Origin: a virus
DNA: 23,544 nt
Virus record (IMG/VR): IMGVR_UViG_3300021168_000087
Location: 1-23,544 of that record
Strand: one strand, 5' to 3'
The first letter of the stretch is position 1. Each line of letters begins with the position of its first letter. This document shows, piece after piece, positions 6,682 to 12,294 of this stretch. Position numbers and translations under genes: made by a program. The notes beneath the pieces were generated by a model that was not told the DNA's origin, did no database searches, and was given only the letters and a program-made list of their open reading frames with translations.

Positions 6682-6861
6682 ATGGGCAAGGCGACGCAAA
6701 GCTATTGGTCGAACCACCACGCCAAGGAGAAGGCCAAGCGCCGCCTGTCTCCCGAGGATTTGCTCCTGCGCGAGGCGCAAGCCAAACGGATGATCGAGGC
6801 GAGCGCCAAGCTTGGCAACGACAAGCCCAAGGTGTTGCGGGTCTTGAGGCAGCGCTCATGA
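6682..6861 (+). CDS. 59-residue basic phage protein
   Basis: The ATG lies 1 nt after the stop of the zinc-ribbon gene, in the same operon direction. The product is 59 residues, very rich in Lys/Arg and helical (for example A-K-E-K-A-K-R-R-L and L-L-R-E-A-Q-A-K-R). It has no cysteine or membrane segment. The spacing and the absence of a competing frame support it; function is unknown, possibly nucleic-acid binding. Confidence 0.5.
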   Translation: MGKATQSYWSNHHAKEKAKRRLSPEDLLLREAQAKRMIEASAKLGNDKPKVLRVLRQRS

Positions 6862-6935
6862 AGGCGAGAGGCCCTCTCCCTTCGCCGGCCGCGTCGCGCG
6901 CCGCTGCCGCCGGTCGCCTTCAAGGAGCGGGTGCT

Positions 6936-7193
6936 ATGACCATGCCCGGCTTCTGGATGAACGAGACGAGCGGGGTCTTGCGCCCCGCCGTCGAGGCCTA
7001 CCTGAAGCATGAGGCGCTGACCGACGCGCAGATCGCGGCGCTGCGCGCCTACCTCCGGCAATGGATGGCGGCACCGTGGCCACCCGGACCGGGAATCGAG
7101 CGTCTGCGCGCGAAGGTCGACGGCCTGCAGGCACACGAGGCGATCGACGATTGGGTCGACGACGCCCTGGCCGAGGGCATCGACCCGCTGTGA
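6936..7193 (+). CDS. Small acidic phage protein, unknown function
   Basis: The 85-residue product is a recurring type in Rhizobiales prophages (from memory): an N-terminal M-P-G-F-W-M-N-E, a helical stretch with A-Q-I-A-A-L-R-A-Y-L-R-Q-W, and an acidic end with W-V-D-D-A-L. The ATG at 6936 is chosen because AAGGAG (6922-6927) lies 8 nt upstream; an in-frame ATG at 6858, overlapping the preceding stop, would add 26 low-complexity residues. It is the last gene before the xis/int control region. Confidence 0.7.
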   Translation: MTMPGFWMNETSGVLRPAVEAYLKHEALTDAQIAALRAYLRQWMAAPWPPGPGIERLRAKVDGLQAHEAIDDWVDDALAEGIDPL

Positions 7194-7234
7194 GTTTCTG
7201 AGAGTTCGGTCCGCCTACGCGCCTGTCGGATGGA

Positions 7235-7276
7235 CTGAAGGGACCGGTTCCGGCGCTGGAGCCGGTCCCACTTCAG
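7235..7276 (+). other. Long hairpin before xis
   Basis: Twelve base pairs (7240-7251 with 7258-7269, one G-U pair) are extended outside by CTGAA/TTCAG after a small bulge. No T-tract follows. It sits between the last early gene and the operator upstream of xis, so it could limit read-through from the early operon into xis/int or stabilise the mRNA end. Confidence 0.5.
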
Positions 7277-7289
7277 GGGCGCTGGGGGA

Positions 7290-7310
7290 TATGCAAGCTG
7301 AACTTGCATA
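7290..7310. promoter_or_regulatory. Inverted-repeat operator candidate, copy 2, before xis
   Basis: TATGCAAG, five-base spacer CTGAA, CTTGCATA: perfect 8-bp arms. It shares the pattern ATGCAAG-N5-CTTGCAT with 657-679 and lies 17 nt before the xis ATG. A TTGCAT at 7304-7309 could serve as a -35 box, but the matching -10 would fall on the start codon, so promoter placement is uncertain. Confidence 0.6.
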
Positions 7311-7327
7311 AACAACGGGAAGCAAAT

Positions 7328-7750
7328 ATGAAACCTCAAATGGTCGATCCGACCAGCGTCGCGCCCGACACCCCGCTGAGGCTCGACATCGCTGCAAAAC
7401 TGGCTTTTCCCGATGGGTCCATGACCGCAAGCGGTCTACGCCGGGAAATAGCTAAAGGGCGGCTGACGGTCGAGACCATCGCGGGGAAGCAATACACCAC
7501 GCTCGCGAACGTGGAGGAGATGAGGGGACTATGTCGAACGCAGCCAAACCAGCCCGTCTCTGGCTCCGGGACGTCCGGGGGAAAAAGCTCTGGTACATCC
7601 GTGACGACGGACGCAAAATTGCAACTGGCTGCGGCGCTGATGACCGCGCGGGGGCTGAAGAAAAGCTCGCGGAATACCTCGCCGCCCGCATCAAGCCGAA
7701 CTACGACAGCGGACGTGACCCCGCTGCCATCACGCTCGCCGAACTCCTGA
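7328..7750 (+). CDS. xis: Excisionase-like small DNA-binding protein
   Basis: The 140-residue product has a winged-helix/MerR-like unit in its first 65 residues: L-R-L-D-I-A-A-K-L-A-F, then G-S-M-T-A-S-G-L-R-R-E-I-A-K-G-R-L and a strand V-E-T-I-A-G-K-Q-Y-T-T-L. This fits recombination directionality factors that bend DNA at att sites. The C-terminal half is Ser/Thr-rich and low in structure, and its last 220 nt overlap the integrase gene in another frame. From memory, related Rhizobiales proteins have the same S-R-N-T-S-P-like tail, which argues that the overlap is coding in both frames. GGGAAG precedes the ATG. Confidence 0.75.
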   Translation: MKPQMVDPTSVAPDTPLRLDIAAKLAFPDGSMTASGLRREIAKGRLTVETIAGKQYTTLANVEEMRGLCRTQPNQPVSGSGTSGGKSSGTSVTTDAKLQLAAALMTARGLKKSSRNTSPPASSRTTTADVTPLPSRSPNS

Positions 7751-8631
7751 ACATCTACCAGCAGGACCGCGGCGCGAAGATCGCCCGGCCTGAGGCGCTC
7801 GGGCAGCGGGTGGTGAAGCTGCTTGAGTTTTTCGGAACGAAGCCGGTGACGGCGCTGAACAAACGCTTGTGCCGGACCTACGCGGAAGCTCGCGGCAGCG
7901 AACAGGCGGCCAGACGTGAGCTTGAAGATTTGAGCGCGGCGCTTGGCCACGCATACGAAGAAAAGATTCTCAACGTCGATTTTCGCCGGGACATCGAATT
8001 GCCAGCGAAGGCTCCTGCCCGCGACCGATGGCTCACGCGGTCGGAGGCGGCAAGGCTGCTGTGGGCAGCGTGGCGCTTTCGGCAGCGCGAACGAGGCGGG
8101 GAGATCGGCCGCCTGTCCCGACAGCACCTAGCCAGGTTCATTCTGGTGGCGCTCTACACCGGGACGCGCTCGGCGGCGGTCTGCGGGGCGGCCATGGGTC
8201 CGGCGATCGGCCGTGGCTACGTCGACCTCGAACAAGGCGTCCTCTATCGCCGCGCGTCCGGAACAGCAGAGACGAACAAGCGCCAGCCGCCCGTCCGCTT
8301 GCCGGATCGTCTGCTTGCCCATATACGCCGATGGAAGCGTCGGGGCATTTCGCTGAAGGCGGTCGTGGAGTTCAATGGCGAGCCGGTCGGGAGCGTCAAG
8401 AAGGCGTTCGCTCGCTGCGTCGCCGACGCCGGACTGGAGGGTAAGGTGTCGGCGCATACGCTGCGCCATACGGCGATCTCTTGGGCGCTGCAGAATGGCG
8501 CTTCGATTTGGGAGGTCAGCGGCTTCTTCGGCGTTTCGCCGCAGGTGATCCTCAAGGTCTACGGGCACCACTGTCCCGAGCAGCACAAGGCGGTCGCCAA
8601 CGCCATCACCCGCAAGGCGCATGGACGCTAG
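7531..8631 (+). CDS. int: Tyrosine-type phage integrase
   Basis: The 366-residue enzyme inserts and excises phage DNA at att. The C-terminal catalytic domain shows T-G-T-R213, Lys250 in T-N-K-R, the H309-T-L-R312-H box and the nucleophile Tyr344 in K-V-Y-G-H-H. The residue that is usually His or Trp in the L-G-H-S motif is Val335 here (F-F-G-V-S), a change I recall from other alphaproteobacterial integrases of this branch. Residues 1-60 should form the arm-binding domain and 65-150 the core-binding domain. The attachment core starts about 140 nt after the stop, with flanking arm-type repeats. The start overlaps xis by 220 nt; GAGGGG and GGAGGAG lie just upstream. Confidence 0.95.
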   Translation: MSNAAKPARLWLRDVRGKKLWYIRDDGRKIATGCGADDRAGAEEKLAEYLAARIKPNYDSGRDPAAITLAELLNIYQQDRGAKIARPEALGQRVVKLLEFFGTKPVTALNKRLCRTYAEARGSEQAARRELEDLSAALGHAYEEKILNVDFRRDIELPAKAPARDRWLTRSEAARLLWAAWRFRQRERGGEIGRLSRQHLARFILVALYTGTRSAAVCGAAMGPAIGRGYVDLEQGVLYRRASGTAETNKRQPPVRLPDRLLAHIRRWKRRGISLKAVVEFNGEPVGSVKKAFARCVADAGLEGKVSAHTLRHTAISWALQNGASIWEVSGFFGVSPQVILKVYGHHCPEQHKAVANAITRKAHGR

Positions 8632-8662
8632 GGGGCTGGAACAAAAGGTGATGGAAAGGTTC

Positions 8663-8699
8663 TGTGGCCCGGTTGTGGCCCAGTTGGGAGGCCAGTTGG
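8663..8699 (+). repeat. Left arm-type repeats of attP
   Basis: TGTGGCCCGGT (8663-8673) is followed directly by TGTGGCCCAGT (8674-8684), and a degenerate GGCCAGTTGG lies at 8690-8699. The 11-bp spacing keeps the copies on one face of the helix. The same tandem pair occurs on the other side of the core, as expected for integrase arm-binding sites. Confidence 0.7.
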
Positions 8700-8774
8700 G
8701 GAACAAACCGGGACAATTGGGGCCGAACACGACAAAAAACGTCAAATATATCAAAGGGTGGCCTATCCGCGCCG

Positions 8775-8823
<49 letters not shown>

Positions 8824-8856
8824 CATTTCAAAGACTTAGCAACTTCCGGCAAATCG

Positions 8857-8878
8857 TGTGGCCCAGTTGTGGCCTAGT
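8857..8878 (+). repeat. Right arm-type repeats of attP
   Basis: TGTGGCCCAGT (8857-8867) is followed directly by TGTGGCCTAGT (8868-8878). With two following bases, the block matches the left block 8663-8686 at 22 of 24 positions and in the same orientation. Repeats on both sides of the tRNA core indicate a complete P-core-P' site. Confidence 0.7.
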
Positions 8879-8918
8879 TGAAAGCCTAAAGGCCGCCCCG
8901 GACGAGCCCCACACTTGG

Positions 8919-9000
8919 CCGCTGGCGGCATTTAAGCCGGCGAGGCTATCGACGCCCAACGCGGGCCGACTTCGCCGCCAGCGGGGCGCGGTGGCCCCGC
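8919..9000. repeat. Inverted repeats right of attP
   Basis: CCGCTGGCGGC (8919-8929) and its exact complement GCCGCCAGCGG (8974-8984) are 44 nt apart. GCGGGGC (8981-8987) also pairs with GCCCCGC (8994-9000). They may be host-factor or structural elements at the end of attP; no gene is visible between 8632 and 9299. Confidence 0.45.
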
Positions 9001-9015
9001 CGTGGCGCGGGCAAC

Positions 9016-9054
9016 AAAAAAAGCCCCGCCCGACCCGCAAGGGCCAGACGGGGC
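9016..9054 (-). terminator. Leftward intrinsic terminator
   Basis: On the minus strand, a 14-bp stem (9054-9041 with 9036-9023, mismatch-free when G-U pairs are counted) with a 4-nt loop is followed by seven Ts (9022-9016). It would stop leftward transcription, most simply that of the late operon after it has passed antisense through the 9300-11025 genes, before it reaches attP and int. Confidence 0.8.
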
Positions 9055-9104
9055 AAAGACGCCGCAGGGAGGAAAACGGCGGCGATTCGGCGATTAAACT
9101 TTTT

Positions 9105-9148
9105 TCGCCAATTGGCGATATTTCGGTTGACGCGTCGCCAATTGGCGA
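9105..9148. promoter_or_regulatory. Twin palindromic operators around a rightward promoter
   Basis: The 14-bp palindrome TCGCCAATTGGCGA occurs twice, at 9105-9118 and 9135-9148, with centres 30 bp apart (about three helical turns). TTGACG (9127-9132) is a good -35 box, and the second palindrome fills its spacer; the -10 would fall near 9150-9155 and is weak. A dimeric repressor bound here would block the promoter, and cooperative binding or looping is possible. The operon starting at 9300 is the likely target. A GATTC site lies at 9084-9088. Confidence 0.7.
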
Positions 9149-9299
9149 GCATCGTCACGGTCATGGAAGCGGCACGGTCCGCTTCCCCTACCGGAGCGAG
9201 GCGCCTCCGGCGCTACCGACCCCTCCCGAGGGTCGGGGCGGAAAGCAAAGGGAACCAGAGGAGGCAATCCTGCCTCCGGCCCTTTCGGGAGTTCTCTCC

Positions 9300-9494
9300 G
9301 TGCTTCTTCTCTCCTCCACCGACCTCGCGATCGCCTTGGCGATCTCCTCCAACACCCTCCGGGTCGAGGTTCGGCCCTCGCGCTTCGGCGACACCTTCGT
9401 CGCCCTCTCTGACGAGGTGGGCCTCATCGAGGTCCACCTGACCCAGGAGGCGGCAGACGCCCGCCTCGCGGCGATCAGCGCGGCGCTCGAGTGA
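9300..9494 (+). CDS. Small hypothetical protein, first gene of operon beside attP
   Basis: A 64-residue protein, beginning at a GTG with GGGAG 8 nt upstream. The sequence reads as a compact alpha/beta unit: a hydrophobic N-terminus (L-L-L-S-S-T-D-L-A-I-A-L-A-I), strands around L-R-V-E-V and F-V-A-L-S-D-E-V-G-L-I-E-V-H-L, and a C-terminal helix of Ala/Arg. No known domain. The stop overlaps the next start (GTGA), which supports it. The exact start is uncertain because the frame is open far upstream through the operator region. Confidence 0.5.
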   Translation: MLLLSSTDLAIALAISSNTLRVEVRPSRFGDTFVALSDEVGLIEVHLTQEAADARLAAISAALE

Positions 9495-9688
9495 GCGCTG
9501 CGGAGTTCACCGCGTGGGTGGCGCACATGCGCGCCACCCACAATCTTTCCGAGCGCGATCTCGTCAGACTCCTCGGGACTGGCTCGAACCAGATCACCCG
9601 ATGGAAGCGCAATGGCGCGCCGCCGTATATCGCCTTCGCTTGCGCGGCAATCGCGGCTGGCTTGCCCGGGTGGTCGGTCGCCGCATGA
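9491..9688 (+). CDS. Small XRE-like HTH protein
   Basis: The 65-residue product is nearly all one helix-turn-helix domain: W-V-A-H-M-R-A-T-H-N as helix 1, then L-S-E-R-D-L-V-R-L-L-G and S-N-Q-I-T-R-W-K-R-N-G as the paired helices of an XRE-like fold. It could bind the twin palindromes at 9105-9148 and control its own operon; this is an inference from closeness. It begins at GTG overlapping the previous stop (GTGA), and its stop overlaps the next gene (ATGA). Confidence 0.75.
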   Translation: MSAAEFTAWVAHMRATHNLSERDLVRLLGTGSNQITRWKRNGAPPYIAFACAAIAAGLPGWSVAA

Positions 9689-9903
9689 CTGAAATCGAGA
9701 ACTCGTTCACCTGCCCGCGCTGCGGCTTCAAGAGCTACAACCCCAGCGATCAGCGGGAGCGCTATTGCGTGCGCTGCCACCTCTTCGTCGACGACCCCGA
9801 CGATCATCTCGACCGCATGAGAGGCGCTGCATGTTCGGCAGAGGCGACGAAGTTATCGACACGATCCAGACGATCGGCATCGTCGCCAACACGGCGGTGC
9901 TGA
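9685..9903 (+). CDS. Small zinc-ribbon protein
   Basis: The 72-residue product has a classical zinc ribbon in its first 35 residues: C-P-R-C near the start and Y-C-V-R-C about 15 residues later, with a short S-Y-N-P-S-D turn between. Similar mini-proteins (C-P-R-C ... N-P-S-D ... Y-C-x-x-C-H) are widespread in actinobacterial and rhizobial phages, without known function. The basic, Ser/Arg-rich C-terminus lies in the 73-nt overlap with the next gene and is probably unstructured. Start coupled to the upstream stop by ATGA. Confidence 0.75.
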   Translation: MTEIENSFTCPRCGFKSYNPSDQRERYCVRCHLFVDDPDDHLDRMRGAACSAEATKLSTRSRRSASSPTRRC

Positions 9904-10226
9904 TTTACATCGTCTGGCGGTTCGACCAGGCCATCCGTGGAGCCTCCAAGGGGATGAGCGCTGCGATCGGGCAGACCGAGGAATTCCGGCTAGAGTTCCG
10001 ACAGGAGCTCGAACGCACGTGGCGGCGGATCGAAAAGCTCGAGGATGACCTCGCCAAGCTTGCGCAACAATCCGACCGGGCCAAGCTTGGCGAATGGGTC
10101 GGGGAGGCATGGCAGCACATTGTAAAGTTGGAGGCCCGCCAAGACGCGGCTGAGAAGGGCGAGCCGCCGCCTCCGAGCACGCGGCCGACCGACCCGCCGC
10201 TTGGCTCCGGCGGAACGCCCCAATGA
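9831..10226 (+). CDS. Membrane-anchored coiled-coil protein
   Basis: The 131-residue product has one membrane segment at about 12-29 (I-Q-T-I-G-I-V-A-N-T-A-V-L-I-Y-I-V-W), followed by a basic residue pair. A heptad-like charged helix covers about 45-85 (E-E-F-R-L-E-F-R-Q-E-L-E and K-L-E-D-D-L-A-K-L), and the tail is Pro-rich. A cytoplasmic coiled coil tethered to the inner membrane is likely. It could be a superinfection-exclusion, holin-regulating or spanin-like component; none can be chosen from sequence. The ATG at 9831 lies within the preceding gene. Confidence 0.7.
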   Translation: MFGRGDEVIDTIQTIGIVANTAVLIYIVWRFDQAIRGASKGMSAAIGQTEEFRLEFRQELERTWRRIEKLEDDLAKLAQQSDRAKLGEWVGEAWQHIVKLEARQDAAEKGEPPPPSTRPTDPPLGSGGTPQ

Positions 10227-10474
10227 TGGGCCGGCGCCTGACCCAGAATGAAATCATCCAAGCGCGGCGAAGAGCAGAGCGTGGGTATGGGCGCGTGATC
10301 AAAGGCGCGCTGATGTTGCTTCCACGCCCCGTCAGGCGTTGGGTGGTACTACGGCTTGCTGCAATGTTTGTGCGGGCGATGAAGCGCCGAGGCTATACCA
10401 CAAGCGACGTGATGCCCTTGTTCGAGGATGCGTCCGACAACGCGCGCCGCAAGCGCGACTCGGCCAGCGAATGA
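10223..10474 (+). CDS. Small basic hypothetical protein
   Basis: The 83-residue product has a basic N-terminus (Q-A-R-R-R-A-E-R-G), a short hydrophobic/amphipathic stretch (A-L-M-L-L-P-R-P-V-R-R-W-V-V-L-R-L-A-A-M-F-V) that might contact the membrane, and an acidic then basic tail. Both ends overlap neighbours by 4 nt (ATGA), so it is a coupled member of the 9300-11025 operon. I do not recognise the family. Confidence 0.65.
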   Translation: MMGRRLTQNEIIQARRRAERGYGRVIKGALMLLPRPVRRWVVLRLAAMFVRAMKRRGYTTSDVMPLFEDASDNARRKRDSASE

Positions 10475-11025
10475 GACAGTGCGGCGACTGCCAGCTGTGC
10501 TGCAAGCTGGTCCCGGTCAACTCGCTCGGCAAAGACGCGGGCGTGCGCTGCCGCCACCAGAAGGCCGGCAAGGGCTGCCTCGTCTACCACAAGCCAGGGA
10601 TGCCGCCGGAATGCGCGCTCTGGACGTGCCGCTGGCTGGGCAACAACGACACCGCGGATCTCTCGCGCCCCAACCGCTCGCACTATGTCCTCGACGTCAT
10701 ACCCGACTACATCACCATGCTGAACAACGAGACGGGCGAGCGGGAAGCTATCCAGGCGGTGCAGATCTGGGTCGACCCGAACTTTCCCGACGCGCATCGC
10801 GACCCGGCGCTGCGCCGCTACCTTGAGCGGCGCGCGGAGGAAAACATCGTCGGGCTGGTGCGCTGGAACAATGAGCGCGGCCTCGTTATCTTTCCGCCGG
10901 CGCTGTCGCGCGACGGACAATGGAACGAGGTCGGGAGCAACCTTTCCGCCAAGACCCATAGCCTCGCCGAGACGGCGGCGGCGCTCGGCGGCGAGGTCAT
11001 CAACGTGGTGATGGAATCGCGCTAG
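10471..11025 (+). CDS. YkgJ-like Cys-cluster protein
   Basis: The 184-residue protein opens with C-G-D-C-Q-L-C-C (Cys4, 7, 10, 11), followed by Cys27, Cys36, Cys48 and Cys53. This is the signature of the YkgJ/UPF0153 family, thought to bind zinc or an iron-sulfur cluster. The rest is alpha/beta with conserved-looking L-D-V-I-P-D-Y and W-N-N-E-R-G-L-V-I-F-P-P segments; no catalytic role is established. Homologues occur in prophages of many proteobacteria, from memory. It is the last gene of the rightward operon and ends in a CTAG that is also the stop of the leftward holin-like gene. Confidence 0.8.
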   Translation: MRQCGDCQLCCKLVPVNSLGKDAGVRCRHQKAGKGCLVYHKPGMPPECALWTCRWLGNNDTADLSRPNRSHYVLDVIPDYITMLNNETGEREAIQAVQIWVDPNFPDAHRDPALRRYLERRAEENIVGLVRWNNERGLVIFPPALSRDGQWNEVGSNLSAKTHSLAETAAALGGEVINVVMESR

Positions 11026-11330
11026 GGCGTCGGCGGCCGTTGCGCCTGCATGAGCTTCAGCGCGTCCTCCGGCATGATGCAGTGGGTGCTCTTGTCGACC
11101 AGCGCGTTGGTGTCTTTGATGATCTCCGTCCATTGCGAATAGAGCTTGTCGTTGGCGGCGAACAGCGCCGCCACGGTCGTCTCAGTGCGGCTGGTGATGC
11201 GGGACAGGTAATAAAACAGGAACAGCAACAGCGCGATGTTCATCAAGCCCATCGCCAGGGCGAGCGGCTGCTGGCGCAGGGCGTCGACGATGCCGCCAGC
11301 GGTCTTGACGCCTTCTTCCAGAACGCCCAT
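11022..11330 (-). CDS. Single-span membrane protein, holin candidate
   Basis: The 102-residue protein has an amphipathic N-terminus (G-V-L-E-E-G-V-K-T-A-G-G-I-V-D-A-L), a membrane segment (about 23-42, ending F-L-F-Y-Y-L) and a helical soluble tail. It lies directly downstream of the endolysin, the usual site of a holin or lysis accessory, and similar proteins occur there in alphaproteobacterial phages (from memory). The ATG at 11330 is chosen because GGAGGAG precedes it by 6 nt; a GTG at 11351 overlapping the endolysin stop lacks a binding site. The stop TAG shares the CTAG with the opposite-strand gene. Confidence 0.7.
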   Translation of the reverse strand: MGVLEEGVKTAGGIVDALRQQPLALAMGLMNIALLLFLFYYLSRITSRTETTVAALFAANDKLYSQWTEIIKDTNALVDKSTHCIMPEDALKLMQAQRPPTP

Positions 11331-11347
11331 CGGCGGCTCCTCCTCGG

Positions 11348-11887
11348 TCACGCGAGCGCGGACTTGGCGCGGTCGAGATAGGCGATGCGGCTGCCAAGCC
11401 CGTTCAGCCCGCCGTTGATCGCCTTCGTCGCGCCGCGCACATCATCCTTGTCGGCATGCCGGTTGAGCTTGTGGGTCGACCAGTACCAGGCGGCGATCTC
11501 GGCCGCCCACGGCATCTTGCCAGCGTCCTGCGGATGGCTGACGAAGTCGTGGTCGAACGCCTTCGACGCGCCAGTGTAGTTATAACGCCCGGTCAACTGG
11601 ATCAGGCCGCGGCCCTTGAACCGGCGGCCATCGCCCTTGACCACGTTGCCGAGATCCTTGCGACCCTCGTAGGCCGCGCCGCTGGCGTATTCCTCCATCG
11701 TCTGGAAATGGTCGCTTTCGTGCGCGACCTGGGCGAGGAAGTGCGCCTGCCGCAGCGGCGTGTCGATGTGATACTTCTTGGTCAGCCGCGGCAGCTCGGC
11801 AGCAAAGCCTTCGATGATCTCGGCCTTGCCGTGCGGGGCGATCTTGCGAAGCACGGCTTCCCATTGCTCCGGGGTACGATCGGTCAC
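11348..11887 (-). CDS. GH19-type phage endolysin
   Basis: The 179-residue enzyme belongs to the chitinase-like GH19 endolysins that cleave peptidoglycan glycan strands. It shows Q-A-H-F-L-A-Q-V-A-H-E57-S-D-H-F, with Glu57 as likely general acid, M-E-E-Y-A as the second acidic site (65-66), and F-K-G-R-G-L-I-Q-L-T-G-R-Y-N-Y (90-104), the family signature. There is no signal peptide or membrane arrest signal, so release needs a holin; the next gene is a candidate. Translation starts at GTG (11885-11887), which has GGAGG upstream and overlaps the stop of the LuxR-type gene (GTGA). Confidence 0.93.
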   Translation of the reverse strand: MTDRTPEQWEAVLRKIAPHGKAEIIEGFAAELPRLTKKYHIDTPLRQAHFLAQVAHESDHFQTMEEYASGAAYEGRKDLGNVVKGDGRRFKGRGLIQLTGRYNYTGASKAFDHDFVSHPQDAGKMPWAAEIAAWYWSTHKLNRHADKDDVRGATKAINGGLNGLGSRIAYLDRAKSALA

Positions 11888-12114
11888 GTTCGTCCTCCGA
11901 GGTCGGCGCAGGTCAAAATGCCCTGCGCGACGGCGACCGCGGTCGCCTGTTTCAGGCTCACGCAATTGAGCTTGTAGCGGCTGTGGTCGAGGTTGGTTTT
12001 GACGGTGGAGAACGCGATCCCGAGGATGCTCGCCGTCTCGGCGTAGGTCTTGCCGCGCGCGGCCCACAGCAGGCACTCGCGCTCGCGGCGCGAGAGCGGG
12101 CAGGCCGGCGCCAT
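11884..12114 (-). CDS. Stand-alone LuxR/GerE-type HTH regulator
   Basis: The 76-residue product is one complete LuxR-type DNA-binding domain: L-S-R-R-E-R-E-C-L-L-W-A-A-R-G-K, T-Y-A-E-T-A-S-I-L-G-I (scaffold helix) and S-T-V-K-T-N-L (recognition helix), closing with K-Q-A-T-A-V-A-V-A-Q-G. No receiver, autoinducer or other sensor domain is present. It lies between tail-fibre genes and the endolysin, with its stop overlapping the endolysin start. Single-domain LuxR proteins occur in other alphaproteobacterial prophages; a role in late or lysis timing is inference. The ATG at 12114 gives the exact domain; the binding site is weak. Confidence 0.85.
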   Translation of the reverse strand: MAPACPLSRRERECLLWAARGKTYAETASILGIAFSTVKTNLDHSRYKLNCVSLKQATAVAVAQGILTCADLGGRT

Positions 12115-12121
12115 CAGCAGG

Positions 12122-12289
12122 CTACTTCGGCGGCGTGGCTGCCGCTGCTGCCGCCTGGGATTTGATGGCGATGGTCTTGAGCAGCGCCTCGAGCGCGTCG
12201 GCGATCCAGCGTTCGTAGGACGTTCCCGCGTCCCCACCATCGATCTTCTCCTTCTGCGCCAGGAGGGCGGCGATCTCTTCGTGGGTCAT
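12122..12289 (-). CDS. Small late protein, unknown function
   Basis: The 55-residue product has two charged helices (E-E-I-A-A-L-L-A-Q-K-E-K and Y-E-R-W-I-A-D-A-L-E-A-L-L-K) and an Ala/Pro tail. The gene lies 5 nt after the fibre gene and 7 nt before the LuxR-type gene in the same direction, so it belongs to the late operon. No recognised domain; a small chaperone or structural accessory is possible but unproven. Confidence 0.6.
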   Translation of the reverse strand: MTHEEIAALLAQKEKIDGGDAGTSYERWIADALEALLKTIAIKSQAAAAAATPPK

Positions 12290-12294
12290 TGGGG

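Noticed and set aside
9112-9441. Frame starting near ATG 9163 after the twin palindromes
   Set aside because: Ser/Pro/Arg-rich shadow; the overlapping frame ending at 9494 has better composition, a binding site and a coupled downstream start.
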